From assembly GCA_014529385.2 (NCBI GenBank), contig CM043963.1, positions 72,881,412-72,945,411 on the forward strand: 64,000 nucleotides of DNA. Direction: 5' to 3'. Source of the stretch: Adiantum capillus-veneris. Taxonomy: Eukaryota > Streptophyta > Polypodiopsida > Polypodiales > Pteridaceae. Below the pieces are notes generated by a model, which saw nothing but the letters and a program-made list of their open reading frames with translations, did not search any database and was not told the origin of the DNA. Shown here in pieces: positions 39,145 through 49,015 of this stretch (within the stretch, counting starts at the first letter, position 1; each line of letters starts with the position of its first letter). Both the position numbers and the translations under genes were made by a program.

Positions 39145-39230
39145 TAAGGCCGGTGGGATTCTTGCTTTGCCCGCCGGGATTCATAATATGCCCGCCGAGC
39201 CTACCGGGGTTTGTGGTTGCCCCGCCGGTT
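39145..39230. repeat. Right GC-rich subterminal repeat cluster
   Basis: Repeats such as GCCCGCCGGGATTC, GCCCGCCGAGCC and CCCCGCCGG in AT-rich surroundings, matching the motif of the left cluster. Confidence 0.6.
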
Positions 39231-39330
39231 CTACGTTTTCTATCGGTTTTCGTAAGTCATGACATTAGATATGTTATTAACATGAAAAAAAATAGTGATA
39301 ATAACAACAATAATTAACATTTAACAAAAT

Positions 39331-39352
39331 GCGTCATCGCGTAATTAAAATC

Positions 39353-39356
<4 letters not shown>
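39331..39356 (-). repeat. Right terminal inverted repeat
   Basis: On the minus strand CAGGGATTTTAATTACGCG followed by ATGACGC. It ends directly at a GT microsatellite. Confidence 0.8.
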
Positions 39357-39400
<44 letters not shown>

Positions 39401-39403
39401 CGC
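39357..39403. repeat. (GT)n(GC)n microsatellite
   Basis: About 35 bp GT followed by about 12 bp GC. It appears to be the right half of the GT tract into which the transposon inserted. Confidence 0.9.
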
Positions 39404-39875
39404 TCAATGCTAGAGGCGTCTATGCTTCTGTTGTTGTTGCAGTCTGAGCAGGCAGCGTTCTGGGGGGGGAAGGGAGCTCAGCTGAGCCCAAGTCTGCTAT
39501 GGCTGTCGTCCAGGAGGCCTCTCTCTCTGCAGCCAGTTGTAGGTGTATGCGAGGGTTTGAGAGGGAGGGGGCGGGCACCCAGCTAGAGGCGGAGCTGGGA
39601 AAACAGACAGGCCATGAGAGCTTGAAGGGTAGCGGTCGAGTATCAGCCTCAGGGGGATGATGGCACTCAGGGTGCAAGGCTAAGTGGAGGGGGAAAGGGA
39701 ATCTCGAAAGTATCCCCAAAATATTTGGGTTTCTTTTAGAAGGAGCCAGTAGGGGGTACCCAGCTGGAGAAAATAAAAAAAATAGTGGAATTAGTTTGAA
39801 GCGGAAAAGGGAATGGTGCACAGTGTGAGGAAAAAGGAAGGGTGCGAGAATGTCGCACGCGTGGCTTAGCATGCC

Positions 39876-39912
<37 letters not shown>

Positions 39913-40041
39913 GTGTGTGTGTGTGTGTGTGTGTGCCTCCCTCGCGAAACCTCAGAAGCCGAGCATGATGTAGAGGAGCGCACAACGGTTTGCGCTCACA
40001 CACACACACACACACACACGTACACACACACACACACACAC
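39404..40041. other. GC-richer stretch with microsatellites, no gene recognised
   Basis: Contains (CT)n at 39,876-39,911, (GT)n at 39,912-39,935 and (CA)n at 39,999-40,042. ORFs on both strands owe their length to the repeats and match no protein family. Confidence 0.5.
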
Positions 40042-40232
40042 AATGGAGGCACTTTGATGAAGGACTGCTAGAGGCGACAATGAGTCGAGGGAGGCAAGGC
40101 GTGCATACAGAGAAGGTTTGTGTGATGAGGGACACACACATACACACACACACCCAGCGGAAGCACTTTGATGAGGGATTGCTAGGGGCGACAGTGAGTC
40201 GAGGGGGGCAAGGCGTGCATGCAGAGAGGGGA
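40042..40232. repeat. Tandem duplication, about 115 bp
   Basis: The stretch GGAGGCACTTTGATGAAGGA...AGGCGTGCATACAGAGA (from 40,045) recurs from 40,160 with a few changes, each copy next to a CA run. Confidence 0.8.
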
Positions 40233-40489
40233 AATGGGCAACGAGCGTGCTGCACGATATGGAGAGATGAGGGCGCAGAGCAGATGACGTGGTTTTTTGG
40301 TGGGGGGTGGGGGGGGGGGGGGAGGGGAATCTAACTAATAGTGGCTTTTAATTTCACTCAACCCATTAGGAGGTATCAACCCATTAGGAGGTACCAGCTG
40401 AAATACGAGGTATGAGTGAGAAAACCTACAAAATTTTTACAAATTTAGTTTGAAAACCTTCGTTTCTCATGTGTTTGAAAAAAAGTCGT

Positions 40490-40520
<31 letters not shown>

Positions 40521-40673
40521 TGCTTACACAAGAGTGATGCGGTGAGTGACGTCCTGAGTTCTTGATGGAGAAACCTGCTATTTGCGAATGGCAGCGGACC
40601 TCTTTGCCCTCTCTGCGGGAGGAGGCGGGACGCGTCGACGCTCGACTTGAGCGGCCATATAAGCGACACAGGC

Positions 40674-40674
<1 letters not shown>
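40233..40674. other. Upstream flank of the phytocyanin gene
   Basis: No gene seen. It contains a G run (40,301-40,322), a direct repeat of CCCATTAGGAGGTA (40,366-40,393) and an (AG)n tract (40,494-40,520). No convincing TATA box was found near the start codon. Confidence 0.4.
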
Positions 40675-40675
<1 letters not shown>

Positions 40676-40732
<57 letters not shown>

Positions 40733-40754
40733 GCGCGCGCGCGCACGCACGCGA
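40676..40754 (+). repeat. (CT)n(CA)n(CG)n tract in the phytocyanin 5' leader
   Basis: About 36 bp CT, 18 bp CA and 20 bp mixed CG/CA end six bases before the start codon. If transcription starts upstream, this is in the 5' UTR. Confidence 0.85.
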
Positions 40755-40759
40755 GCTGG

Positions 40760-41068
40760 ATGGCACGGCGGGGCTCCCCCATGGAGGTGCTGCAGGTGGT
40801 GCTAGTTGTGAGCTTGTGTTACGTGGGTCCCTCTGCTGCTGCCACATACAAAGTAGGCGACGCGGCTGGATGGAACTTGGATGTTGACTTTCAGGGCTGG
40901 GCAGATGCTCACCAGTTCAGCCCAGGAGATGTTTTAGGTATGCACTTCATCGTCTCCATCGTCATCGTCATCATCATCCTCATGTTGTTTTACTGCTCTC
41001 TTGAGAGGTATGAGAAAAAATGTTTAAACAAACTCTCTCTCAAGAGATAAGTGTGTGTGCGTGTGCGC

Positions 41069-41117
<49 letters not shown>

Positions 41118-41689
41118 AGAAGATTTAGAATTTTTCTCATGTAGGAAAATGGAGTCCTTTTCAGTGTTTTTCATACAATGCATAGCATCATGAGCTTCTG
41201 CTTGAGAGGCACCGCATACCTAGCTAGGTAGGATTGGGGGCACGGGACCGCCAGCCCGCCAATCGTACCTAGCTAGGTATGCGGTGCCTCCCTCACAGAA
41301 GCTCATGATGTTGAGGTTAGTCACAATATGGGAATTATTGTGAGAATTTGTCCAAAACTTCTTGTGTGTGTGTGTGAGAGAGAGAGAGAGCATCCATACA
41401 AATTTAGTTTTCCTTATACCATAAAATTTTCAGCTACATGTAGAAGAAGAAACCTTTACTATAGTTGTCATTTGCTTTTGGTGTAGAGTTTGATTATAGC
41501 CCAGATGAACATAATGTGGTTGAGGTGATGGAGGGAGAGTTTGAGCAGTGCACCACATCGAACCCCATTACCTTTCGCTCAAGCGGGGCAGACCGCATTA
41601 CGTTAGACAAAAGTGGAACTAGGTATTTTCTTTGTGGTGCCCCTGGCCATTGCCCTGCAGGAATGAAGTTTAGCATTGTAGTCTCTTGA
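40760..41689 (+). CDS. Phytocyanin (plantacyanin / basic blue protein type)
   Basis: Two exons, 40,760-40,937 and 41,487-41,689, joined at GATGTTTTAG/AGTTTGAT; the intron has GT (40,938) and AG (41,486) and the junction falls inside GDVLEFDYS, the usual phytocyanin intron site. The product is 126 residues: an N-terminal hydrophobic signal (VLQVVLVVSLCYVG, ending near PSAAA), then TYKVGDAAGWNLDVDF and the type I copper domain. Ligands are His in DEHNVVEV, Cys and His in RYFLCGAPGHC, and Met in PAGMKF; EQC and GHC can form the disulfide. The frame stops right after the cupredoxin fold, with no GPI or Pro-rich tail, so it is a small secreted blue copper protein, probably a cell-wall electron-transfer or signalling protein. 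It is the one clear host gene here. Confidence 0.88.
41187..41309. repeat. Long hairpin in the phytocyanin intron
   Basis: Two 44-base arms (41,187-41,230 and 41,266-41,309) are inverted repeats with about five mismatches, grouped at CTTGAG/TGAGGG. Both arms contain GGCACCGCATACC/GGTATGCGGTGCC and TAGCTAGGTA. The 35-base loop can pair further (GATTGG with CCAATC). It could be a small foldback MITE or a microRNA-like precursor. Confidence 0.85.
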
Positions 41690-42340
41690 CTTATTTCTTT
41701 GTTATATAATTCTATGGTTTTCATTATTCCAATGTATATGTGTGACTCTTAAATTCTCTTGAGTTGGAGAAATCAGAAATCTCAGGATAAATTAATTGCT
41801 ATAATTGTCCGCCTATTTCCTTCTTATCCCCTTACCTCCATCAATGAATATTGCTAGGGTGGCACTCCTTTGTTCACATTATGAATGTGTTTGATAGTAT
41901 TTTTTGAAAGTGTGCTACCGTATGGGACAAGTGAAGTTGTGCTTGTATATACTTTCCTTCAATGTGGGGATATATATTTGTTTTTTTAAGAAAAATGCAT
42001 ATGAAGGTTAGGAAAATCATGAAACCAGAAGATTAGTGAAGAACATGATAATTAACCTTGTGTATCAAGGGCATGGGGGCAGGTCGTTACGGGTGGCTCC
42101 CCAGGTAGTTGATGTAAGTTTGGTCTCTGGATGGTGTCATGGCTTGGCACAAGTATGGCGAGTTCTTGTAATTTTTTGAGATCAATACAATTCACTCACA
42201 ATTGTGAGTTTTGTTTTTTTTCTTAAAGGCATATGAAGGTTTTATCCCCTTGTCTCCATAGGTTTGGTGACCATAGATCTATCACACCAAGTATGCTCCA
42301 ATGTTGTGGGAAAGGCATGTGGCTCATAGTTTTCAAGGTA
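41690..42340 (+). repeat. 3' flank shared with 3,067-3,830
   Basis: The second half of the dispersed duplication. It has matching blocks around 41,865-41,980 and 42,238-42,330. Between them, 41,985-42,225 is specific to this copy. Confidence 0.7.
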
Positions 42341-42599
42341 GATTGAGTTCAAGCAACTGTGCAAGAAAATATAGCTTGATAATGTAGTTGGATCAAAAGA
42401 TTTAAAAGTCGTGGGACATGATGACAAGCAAGTTGCTCAATAAACACAATCAAAGAACCAAGAGACCTTGGTAATTAGCTTTTTAAACCTCTTTTTAAAA
42501 GTCCCACCAAAATTAGAGAGACACATTCCAAGGCATAGCACAAAGTAAAATAGCATTGGAAGATTTTTCAGCACAAACCTTATCCCAATTGATTATACG
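42341..42599. other. AT-rich spacer without a gene
   Basis: Nothing recognised. Confidence 0.4.
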
Positions 42600-43522
42600 A
42601 CTAACCATTTATGCACAGCATATGTAATTTGGGATTAAATATAATGGTTGGATACACAATGTGAAATAGAACTTATCAATGTAACGTGCTTAGCTCATTA
42701 TAGAATAGTTGACCATTGCTTTGATTTATGCAATATATATTGTCCATCCAAACCCCATGGATTCCTGGAATACTAAGTTAAATTAGTTAGGTATCTTCAA
42801 AATATAATATCTGCAAATGAAGTGATGGTTTTTCTTCTATTCTAACAAAGCGTATCGGTTCATCGATTGTCCAAGAGTATGGAAGTTCTCGCCAACCTCA
42901 TCAACTGTGGTCCCAACTCCCCATGCTACGATAATAGATGATCGTCATTATATGTGGGAGTTGTCATGCGGTAATCATAGCCTATGTAGTGTTAACACAA
43001 ACATTGACCACCTTGGTATGTGCCACATGTATTGACATCTATCCTTATTGCAAGTGGGCCGACTAACCATTTATGCACAACATACGTAATCTGGGATTAA
43101 ATATAATGGTTGGATACACAATGTGAAATAGAACTTATCAATGTAACGTGCTTAGCTCATTATAAAATAGTTGACCATTTCTTTGAATTATGCAATATAT
43201 ATTGTCCATCCAAACCCCATGGATTCCTTGAATACTAAGTCAAATTAGTTGGGTTATCTTCAAAATATAATATTTGCAAATGAAGTGATGGTTTTGCTTC
43301 TATTCTAGCAAAGCGTATTGGTTCATCAATTGTCCAAGAGTATGGAAGTTCTCACCAACCTCATCAACTATGATCCCAACTCCCCATGCTACGATAATAG
43401 GTGACCATCATTATATGTGGGAGTTGTCATGCGGTAATCATAGCCTATGTAGTGTTAACACAAACATTGACCACCTTGGTATGTGCCGCATGTATTGACA
43501 TCTATCCTCATTGCAAGTGGCC
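42600..43522. repeat. Tandem duplication, unit about 462 bp, two copies
   Basis: The block starting ACTAACCATTTATGCACA at about 42,600 recurs at about 43,062 and both run to CATTGCAAGTGG. The copies differ at scattered positions, a few percent by eye. No ORF in either copy. Confidence 0.9.
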
Positions 43523-43695
43523 TTAATAGCGTGGTAGCCATTGATCAATGAAGGTTCCACATTGAAAATGACCACCACATTACCATAAAGTCTGGAATGA
43601 TGAAAGTTGTCATTTCACAAGGTATGGAAACATGGCGGCTATTATCGACATAGCGCACTAACTTGTGACGTAGGTCATCGCCATCCATAATTTAA

Positions 43696-43751
<56 letters not shown>

Positions 43752-44128
43752 ATTTGAACCCTAGCCACAGCAAGTGTCTGCCTCTCCACAGTCCATGCGG
43801 GACGAGGGGCTGCCCTGTGGGAGGTGTTAAAGCTGAGCCTACTCCTAGCTCAAGTGTAGTAGCCTCTCGCACTCAGCTAATGTCTACCCTAGAAACCATT
43901 GGAGTCCGGGTTTCAACATCAACACCCTAAAGATCACGTCAAGGAGTCGGCCCAGTTTTTCAACCGTCGCAACACCGAGCAAAAGCGCCCGAATTGGAAA
44001 GCTTCAAAGAGCTCTTGACTAGCTTTATGGAAGAAAATTGTGAAGGCATTGGATATATATCAATATAGCATTGTAATGTTTTTTGTTCCCTGTCCCATGG
44101 GTCATATATGACATCCTTGGACGATAAT

Positions 44129-44183
<55 letters not shown>

Positions 44184-44256
44184 CTTTCTCCTTCACTTAC
44201 CCTCTTAATCATGCACACTCCTTATGTTTGTGCTCTCTTTCATCTCCTCTTACCCC
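43523..44256. other. Spacer with two CT microsatellites
   Basis: (CT)n at 43,699-43,748 and 44,130-44,178. No gene recognised between them. Confidence 0.6.
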
Positions 44257-44482
44257 TGTTGAAATTAGGGTTGCAAAGAAACGCACACAGCTTGGAGAAG
44301 ACGAAGGAAGCTCAAAGCACAAAATAGAGAGTGTATTACTTAGTCTGCAATGGAAAGATAGATAGCCCTAGAGTGATGGGCGTATATACAATGCACGGGG
44401 GAAAAACCTCCTAAAGAGGAAAAAAATGCCCCGGCGGTCCTAGTGTGTTCACACACATCACTACCACATGTACATGGTAACA
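44257..44482 (-). repeat. 3' LTR of copia element C
   Basis: On the minus strand it starts TGTTACCATGTACATGTGG after the polypurine tract CCAGGGGGGATT and ends CTAATTTCAACA, 226 bp with TG...CA termini. Confidence 0.6.
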
Positions 44483-44557
44483 AATCCCCCCTGGAGTGAC
44501 GCGGTGAACGAGAGCTGGCACATAAGTAAAAGGAAGTGCCATGCTCTAAGGACATGA

Positions 44558-45559
44558 TCATTCCACAAAGGGTAGTAAGCCCAAAGCTTTGTGGAAAGCT
44601 TCGAGCTTCTCACGAGAAAATGCCTTTGTGAAAAGATCTGCAATGTTTTCCTGTGTCGGCACATAAGCCAAGCTGATCTCTCCTGTTGAGAGCCTCTCCC
44701 TGACACAGTGGTAATGCACCTCAATGTGCTTTGTGAGAACATGAAAAATTGGGTTCCTCGCAACTGCCAATGCGCTATGACTGTCAGTGTAGATAGTGTT
44801 GGCAGTGTCTTGTCCAACACCTAAATCAACCATAAGGCATCTGAGCCATACACGCTTAACCGTAGCTGTGAAGACTGCCCTGTACTCAGCCTCACAACTC
44901 GAAGTGGCCAAAATAGGTTTCTTCTTGCTCAACCATGATATACATGAACTACCAAGCATGACACAAAAACCACTTGTGGACACTCGCGTGCCAAAACAAC
45001 GAGCCCAATCTGAGTCCGAAAAAGCATGCAAGTCTGGCGGCAATGATCCCCCCTTGGGATAAAACAAGCCAAGATGTAAAGTGCCACTAAGGTAGCGGAA
45101 AATCCTCTTGACAGCCTGCCAATGCTTAGACCCTGGGCTATGCATAAATCTGCTGACCTGTGAGACTGCAAACTGAATATCCGGCCTCGTGCTGCATACG
45201 TAAATGGGGCATCCAACAACGGTTTGGTAAAAAGTGACATCAGCAGGATCACCAGCATCATGTAGACTCAACTTCAAACCTTTTTCCATGGGAGTGACAA
45301 TAGGTTTGCAATCCTTAAGTCCAAACTTACATAGCAATGTCTCTATGTAACTTTTCTGACACAAGGCAATACCACTATCACACTGCTTAAATTGTATACC
45401 CAAGTAATGATGCAACAGTCCCAAATCTTTCATCTTGGAAGTAGCATTCAAATCATCCTTAAATTCAGCAATATGTCTCTCATTTGTTCCAGTGATCAGC
45501 AAATCATCGACATAAAGAACCACAATGAGAAGTACATCACCCTCACGCTTTACATACAA
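44558..45559 (-). pseudogene. Copia C reverse transcriptase end and RNase H
   Basis: An open frame of 333 codons. It holds the RT catalytic block VVLYVDDLLITGTNE, then ALCQKSYIETLLCKFGL, DVTFYQTVVGCPIYVCSTRP and HWQAVKRIFRYLSGT, followed by RNase H with SDSDWARCFGTRVSTSGFC, CEAEYRAVFTA, IYTDSHSALAVARNP, KHIEVHYHCVRE and NIADLFTKAFSREK. It is a complete copia C-terminal region; only the upstream RT part is in other frames. Confidence 0.9.
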
Positions 45560-46055
45560 TGTGCTTTCTCTGTTGGACTGTTACAATAGCCTTGTTTGAC
45601 CAAATGAGTGTTAGCTTTCTCATACCAAGCATGAGGAGATTGCTTCAACCCATACAAAGACTTCTTACATCTGCACACTTTGTCCTCTTGTCCTTTCTTG
45701 ACAAAACCGTGAGGCTGTGTTACATAAACTTCCTCAAATATGTCACCATTCAAGAAAGCAGTAACAATGTCTGATTGATGTACATCCCAACCAAAATGAG
45801 CTGCCAATGCACATAGAAAACGCACAGTAGTCATACGACAAGTGGGAGAAAAAGTCTCTTCATAATCTATGCCTTTCTGTTGTGCATAACCCTTTGCAAC
45901 AAGTCGATCCTTATTGCGATCGATCTCACAACAGGGTTGCGTTTTAACTTGTAAATCCACTTCGTACCAATGGATTTTTTGCCAAGAGGCAAATCACATA
46001 AAGTCCATGTGTCATTTTTTATAAGTGCATCATATTCTGATTGCATGGCAGCCAT
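45550..46055 (-). pseudogene. Copia C reverse transcriptase, N-terminal part
   Basis: Starts with AMQSEYDALIKNDTWTLCDL and GTKWIYKLKR. After a frameshift near 45,935 it continues with RLVAKGYAQQKGIDYEETFS and VHQSDIVTAFLNGDIFEEVY, then SLYGLKQSPHAWYEK. A second frame change near 45,560 links it to the YVDD block. Confidence 0.85.
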
Positions 46056-47465
46056 CTAATTTTTTGAATTATGTGCTTCATCAAAAGACAAAGGTTCCTT
46101 GACATCATGTAAGCTAGACACATCCAAACCATAACAATCTGATGCAAAAGATGCATGGCGAGAGCTTGAACGAGTACGACTAGACAAAGGTGCATCCAAT
46201 TTACTATCACACAATGTATGCACCAGCCATTTCGACATACCTTTAGCCTGCCCATTTTCATCCCTTTCCTCATCAAGTACATCATGTACATCTGCATCAG
46301 TAATAGGCTGATCTATACCATTTTTGGAATCCCCCATAGGCTGTACATTTGCCTCATTGGAATTTACATTCAAACTTCCTCCACTAAAAAGAGGCAACAA
46401 AGTGTCATAAATGTCCTGTGAGCCTACATTACTGTCTCTAGTACATGACAGCAAGGGCTGAACAGAATCTTCCACAAACTCTACATCCCGTGAAACCAGA
46501 ATACGCTTTGTTTGCGGATGATACAACCTATAACCTTTGCTTTCAGCACTATAACGAACAAAAATACATTTGACAGTCTTATCATCCAATTTTTTGCGCT
46601 GTGTTTGTGGCAACAAAGCATATGCCAAACAGCCAAAAACATGCATGTGCTCAATAGAAAGCTTTCTATCATGCCATGCTTCATATGGAGTAATAGACTG
46701 CAAAGCTTTTGTAGGACACCTTTTTAGTACATAAGTGGCACACATGATGGCCTCAAGCCAAAAAGAATGTGGAAAATCTTGACTTTTGACCATACATCGT
46801 GCCATTTTTGGGAGTGACCTGTTTTTCCTCTGAGCAACACCATTTTGCTGAGGTGTATAAGGCACTGTACAGTGGTGTTTTATCCCACAACTAGCCAGAA
46901 ATGCATTAAATTCATGAGACATATACTCCCCCCCTCAATCGGAATGGAGGGTGCCCATAGTACATTTTGAGACATTTTTAGCCACAGCCAGAAATTGTTT
47001 GAAGCACATAAAAACTTCGGACTTCGCTTCAAGCGGAAATACCCATGCATGCCTGGAGTAATCATCAATGAAAGTCACGAAGTAAAGGTAATTGCCCAAG
47101 GACAGAGTTTGCATGGGCCCACAAACATCACTATGCACAAGCTGCAACCTGCATGTGGCCCTAACTGAACCATCCTTTGGAAACTTCAAACGCTGCATCT
47201 TACCTAAAATACAGCCTTCACAAACATGTTTGACGGGTGCTTCAAGAGGTAGCAAAGAAGCAACCATATCAGATTTTTGCAAACGCAGCAAACTGGCAAA
47301 ATTCAAATGACCAGAACGTGCATGCCAAAGTTTTGCAACTGCATTTGCAAAATTTTGTCCACACTTGGCATACAAAGTGACCTTATACAACCCACGACAC
47401 AAAAGTCCAGATGCAACAATCTCATCACCAAAACTGAGATCATGAACTGTACATTTGTCATCCAC
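46056..47465 (-). pseudogene. Copia C integrase
   Basis: The pre-integrase HHCC region (LWHARSGHLNF, HVCEGCILGKMQRLKF) is followed by the core: HSDVCGPMQTLSLGNYLYFV carries the first Asp and LHSD the second. A TGA at 46,935-46,937 follows where Arg or Asn is usual. The third catalytic residue is Gln instead of Glu (NGVAQRKNRSL), so even without the stop the enzyme would be inactive. It ends with VFGCLAYALLPQTQRKKLDD and KGYRLYHPQTKRI. Confidence 0.9.
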
Positions 47466-47486
47466 AAATTTGACTACAAGTCCAAG

Positions 47487-48056
47487 TCAAGCAAGTGCAG
47501 ATACAGATAGAAGATTCTTCTTGATCCTAGGTACATAAAGTGCATGAACAAGTGTGAAAGAGCTGCCATTTGCAGCAGTAGGTACAATCTCTCCAACTCC
47601 TGGAACCGGATAAGAGGCATTGTTGGCACAAGTGATTGAATTCCCATGAGGGACAGACTCGAGAGAGGTGAACAATTCACAATGTGAGGTAATGTGCTTT
47701 GTATCACCACTCTCAAAATACCACACATGTGAATCAGCATCACAATCTCTTTTCATAGAAGACTCAACAATGGCTATATTTGTAGTGGAACCAGCATTTG
47801 CAGTGGAAGGATCCTCTTTCTTCTTAGCCTCGTTGGCCTTCAACTTAAGACACTGCTTGATCAAGTGATCATTAGCTTTACAATAATGGCAACACATCTT
47901 ATTTTTTCCCTTATCACCAGAATTTTCAGACGAATTGTTGCTAGCAGAAGCATTAGGAACATAAGTTTTGCCACTCGCAGCAGAATCATAAGAAGTGGCT
48001 ACATTGCTGTTACCACCATTTCTTTGAGAAGCAATAAAAGCCTGTTCAACTGCACG
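47487..48056 (-). pseudogene. Copia C zinc knuckle and protease
   Basis: A CX2CX4HX4C knuckle (CCHYCKANDHLIKQC) at 47,897 downward is followed by the protease WYFESGDTKHITSHCELF, in which the usual DSGA is changed to ESGD, so the catalytic Asp is gone. It ends ALYVPRIKKNLLSVSALA and a TGA at 47,487-47,489. Upstream the frame is open back to a TAG at 48,057-48,059. Confidence 0.85.
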
Positions 48057-48743
48057 CTACCTAGTCCTGTTTTTTTTGAAAAGTGACTCTTGCAACAACA
48101 ATGTGCATAATGCATCAAACTTGACAACTTCGGGATTTCCTTGTGTCATCAGTCTCCAAGTACTAGCAAAATTCTGGTATGAATCTGGTAAGACATCAAG
48201 AACAGTCTGCACAAGGGAACTGTCTGAACTGACTTCACCTGCAAAAATAAGTTGCTCATGGATATCCTTGACACTAGCGAGGAAAGTGTCCATATCATCT
48301 TCCTCATTCATAATCTTCGAGTTCAGCTCTTTACGCAACAAAGCAATTTTAGCCTCATTACGGCTTGCATAAAGACCAGCCAAAATATCCCAAGCCTGTT
48401 TTGCAGATTTTGGTGAACGGATGTAAGGAACAATGGTGCGCTTCACAGACAAAGCAATCAATGCATGAGCCTGCGCATCCTTTACATCCCAATGAGATTG
48501 TTCTGCCGTAGGCAAAACAACTCTAATAGCAGCAATCCGGATCCTTGCAGCAAGACCTGCAACATCCTCAACATTGCCTGCATCGTCAGAACCAGGACGT
48601 ACATCAATTCCCTGCATAATATTCCAGACACCCTTTGACACAAGAACATGTTGCATCATGTAAGCCCACATAGGGTAATTGTCCCCATCCAACCTGTCCT
48701 CAACAGCAAACATCTTGAACACATATGTGTTGTTGTCAGCCAT
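48057..48743 (-). pseudogene. Copia C gag
   Basis: From the ATG at 48,741-48,743: a copia gag with LDGDNYPMWAYMMQHVLVSK, VWNIMQGID, AWDILAGLYASRNEAK, LLRKELNSKIMNEED, VKDIHEQLIFAGEVSSD and VQTVLDVLPDSYQNF. The frame is intact to a TAG at 48,057, after which the nucleocapsid continues in frame. Confidence 0.88.
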
Positions 48744-49015
48744 GGTAAATGCTTCACCTGATGGGAAAACTGCCCGAAAAGAGGAGAAACAAAGTGGGAA
48801 CAACACGTGCTATATAGCACAAACCGTAGAAGACTACAAGGCACCTGTTATGCAAAATCGGCACTGACAAAAAATCTGCACAAAATGACAAAATAGCATG
48901 TGCAGCACTGCCTGTAGTGGAAACGGAGGCCGAAATTAGTCCGAATCAGAAATTTGAGCAGACTGAGCTCTACGAGTTCTCCCGAACTATTTACCGACCT
49001 GCGAACGCTCGCCAA

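Larger units (their letters stand above)
31197..39356. mobile_element. hAT-type transposon with kinase and RING cargo genes
   Basis: 8,160 bp between inverted ends. The left end reads CAGGGATTTCAAAATGACG and the right end, on the minus strand, CAGGGATTTTAATTACGCG; similarity continues to GATCAC/GATGAC. Both flanks are GT repeats, so the 8-bp TGTGTGTG on each side fits a hAT target-site duplication but cannot prove it. Inside: kinase-like gene (+), RING gene (+), BED/hAT transposase (-), tandem repeats near both ends, GC-rich subterminal clusters and two inward TATA boxes. hAT elements normally encode only transposase, so the two extra genes are unexpected. Confidence 0.8.
44257..49015 (-). 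mobile_element. Ty1/copia element C, minus strand
   Basis: An LTR at 44,257-44,482 lies downstream of a nearly complete gag-pol (48,743 to 44,558) in copia order: gag, PR, IN, RT, RNase H. The matching 5' LTR was not found. Beyond a 270-bp leader the sequence becomes gypsy E pol at about 49,020, so the 5' end is truncated. Confidence 0.8.

Noticed and set aside
40562-41050. A 162-codon ORF reading through the phytocyanin first exon and intron
   Set aside because: It starts upstream in a microsatellite and runs into the intron. The splice sites and the match to exon 2 show the true gene structure.
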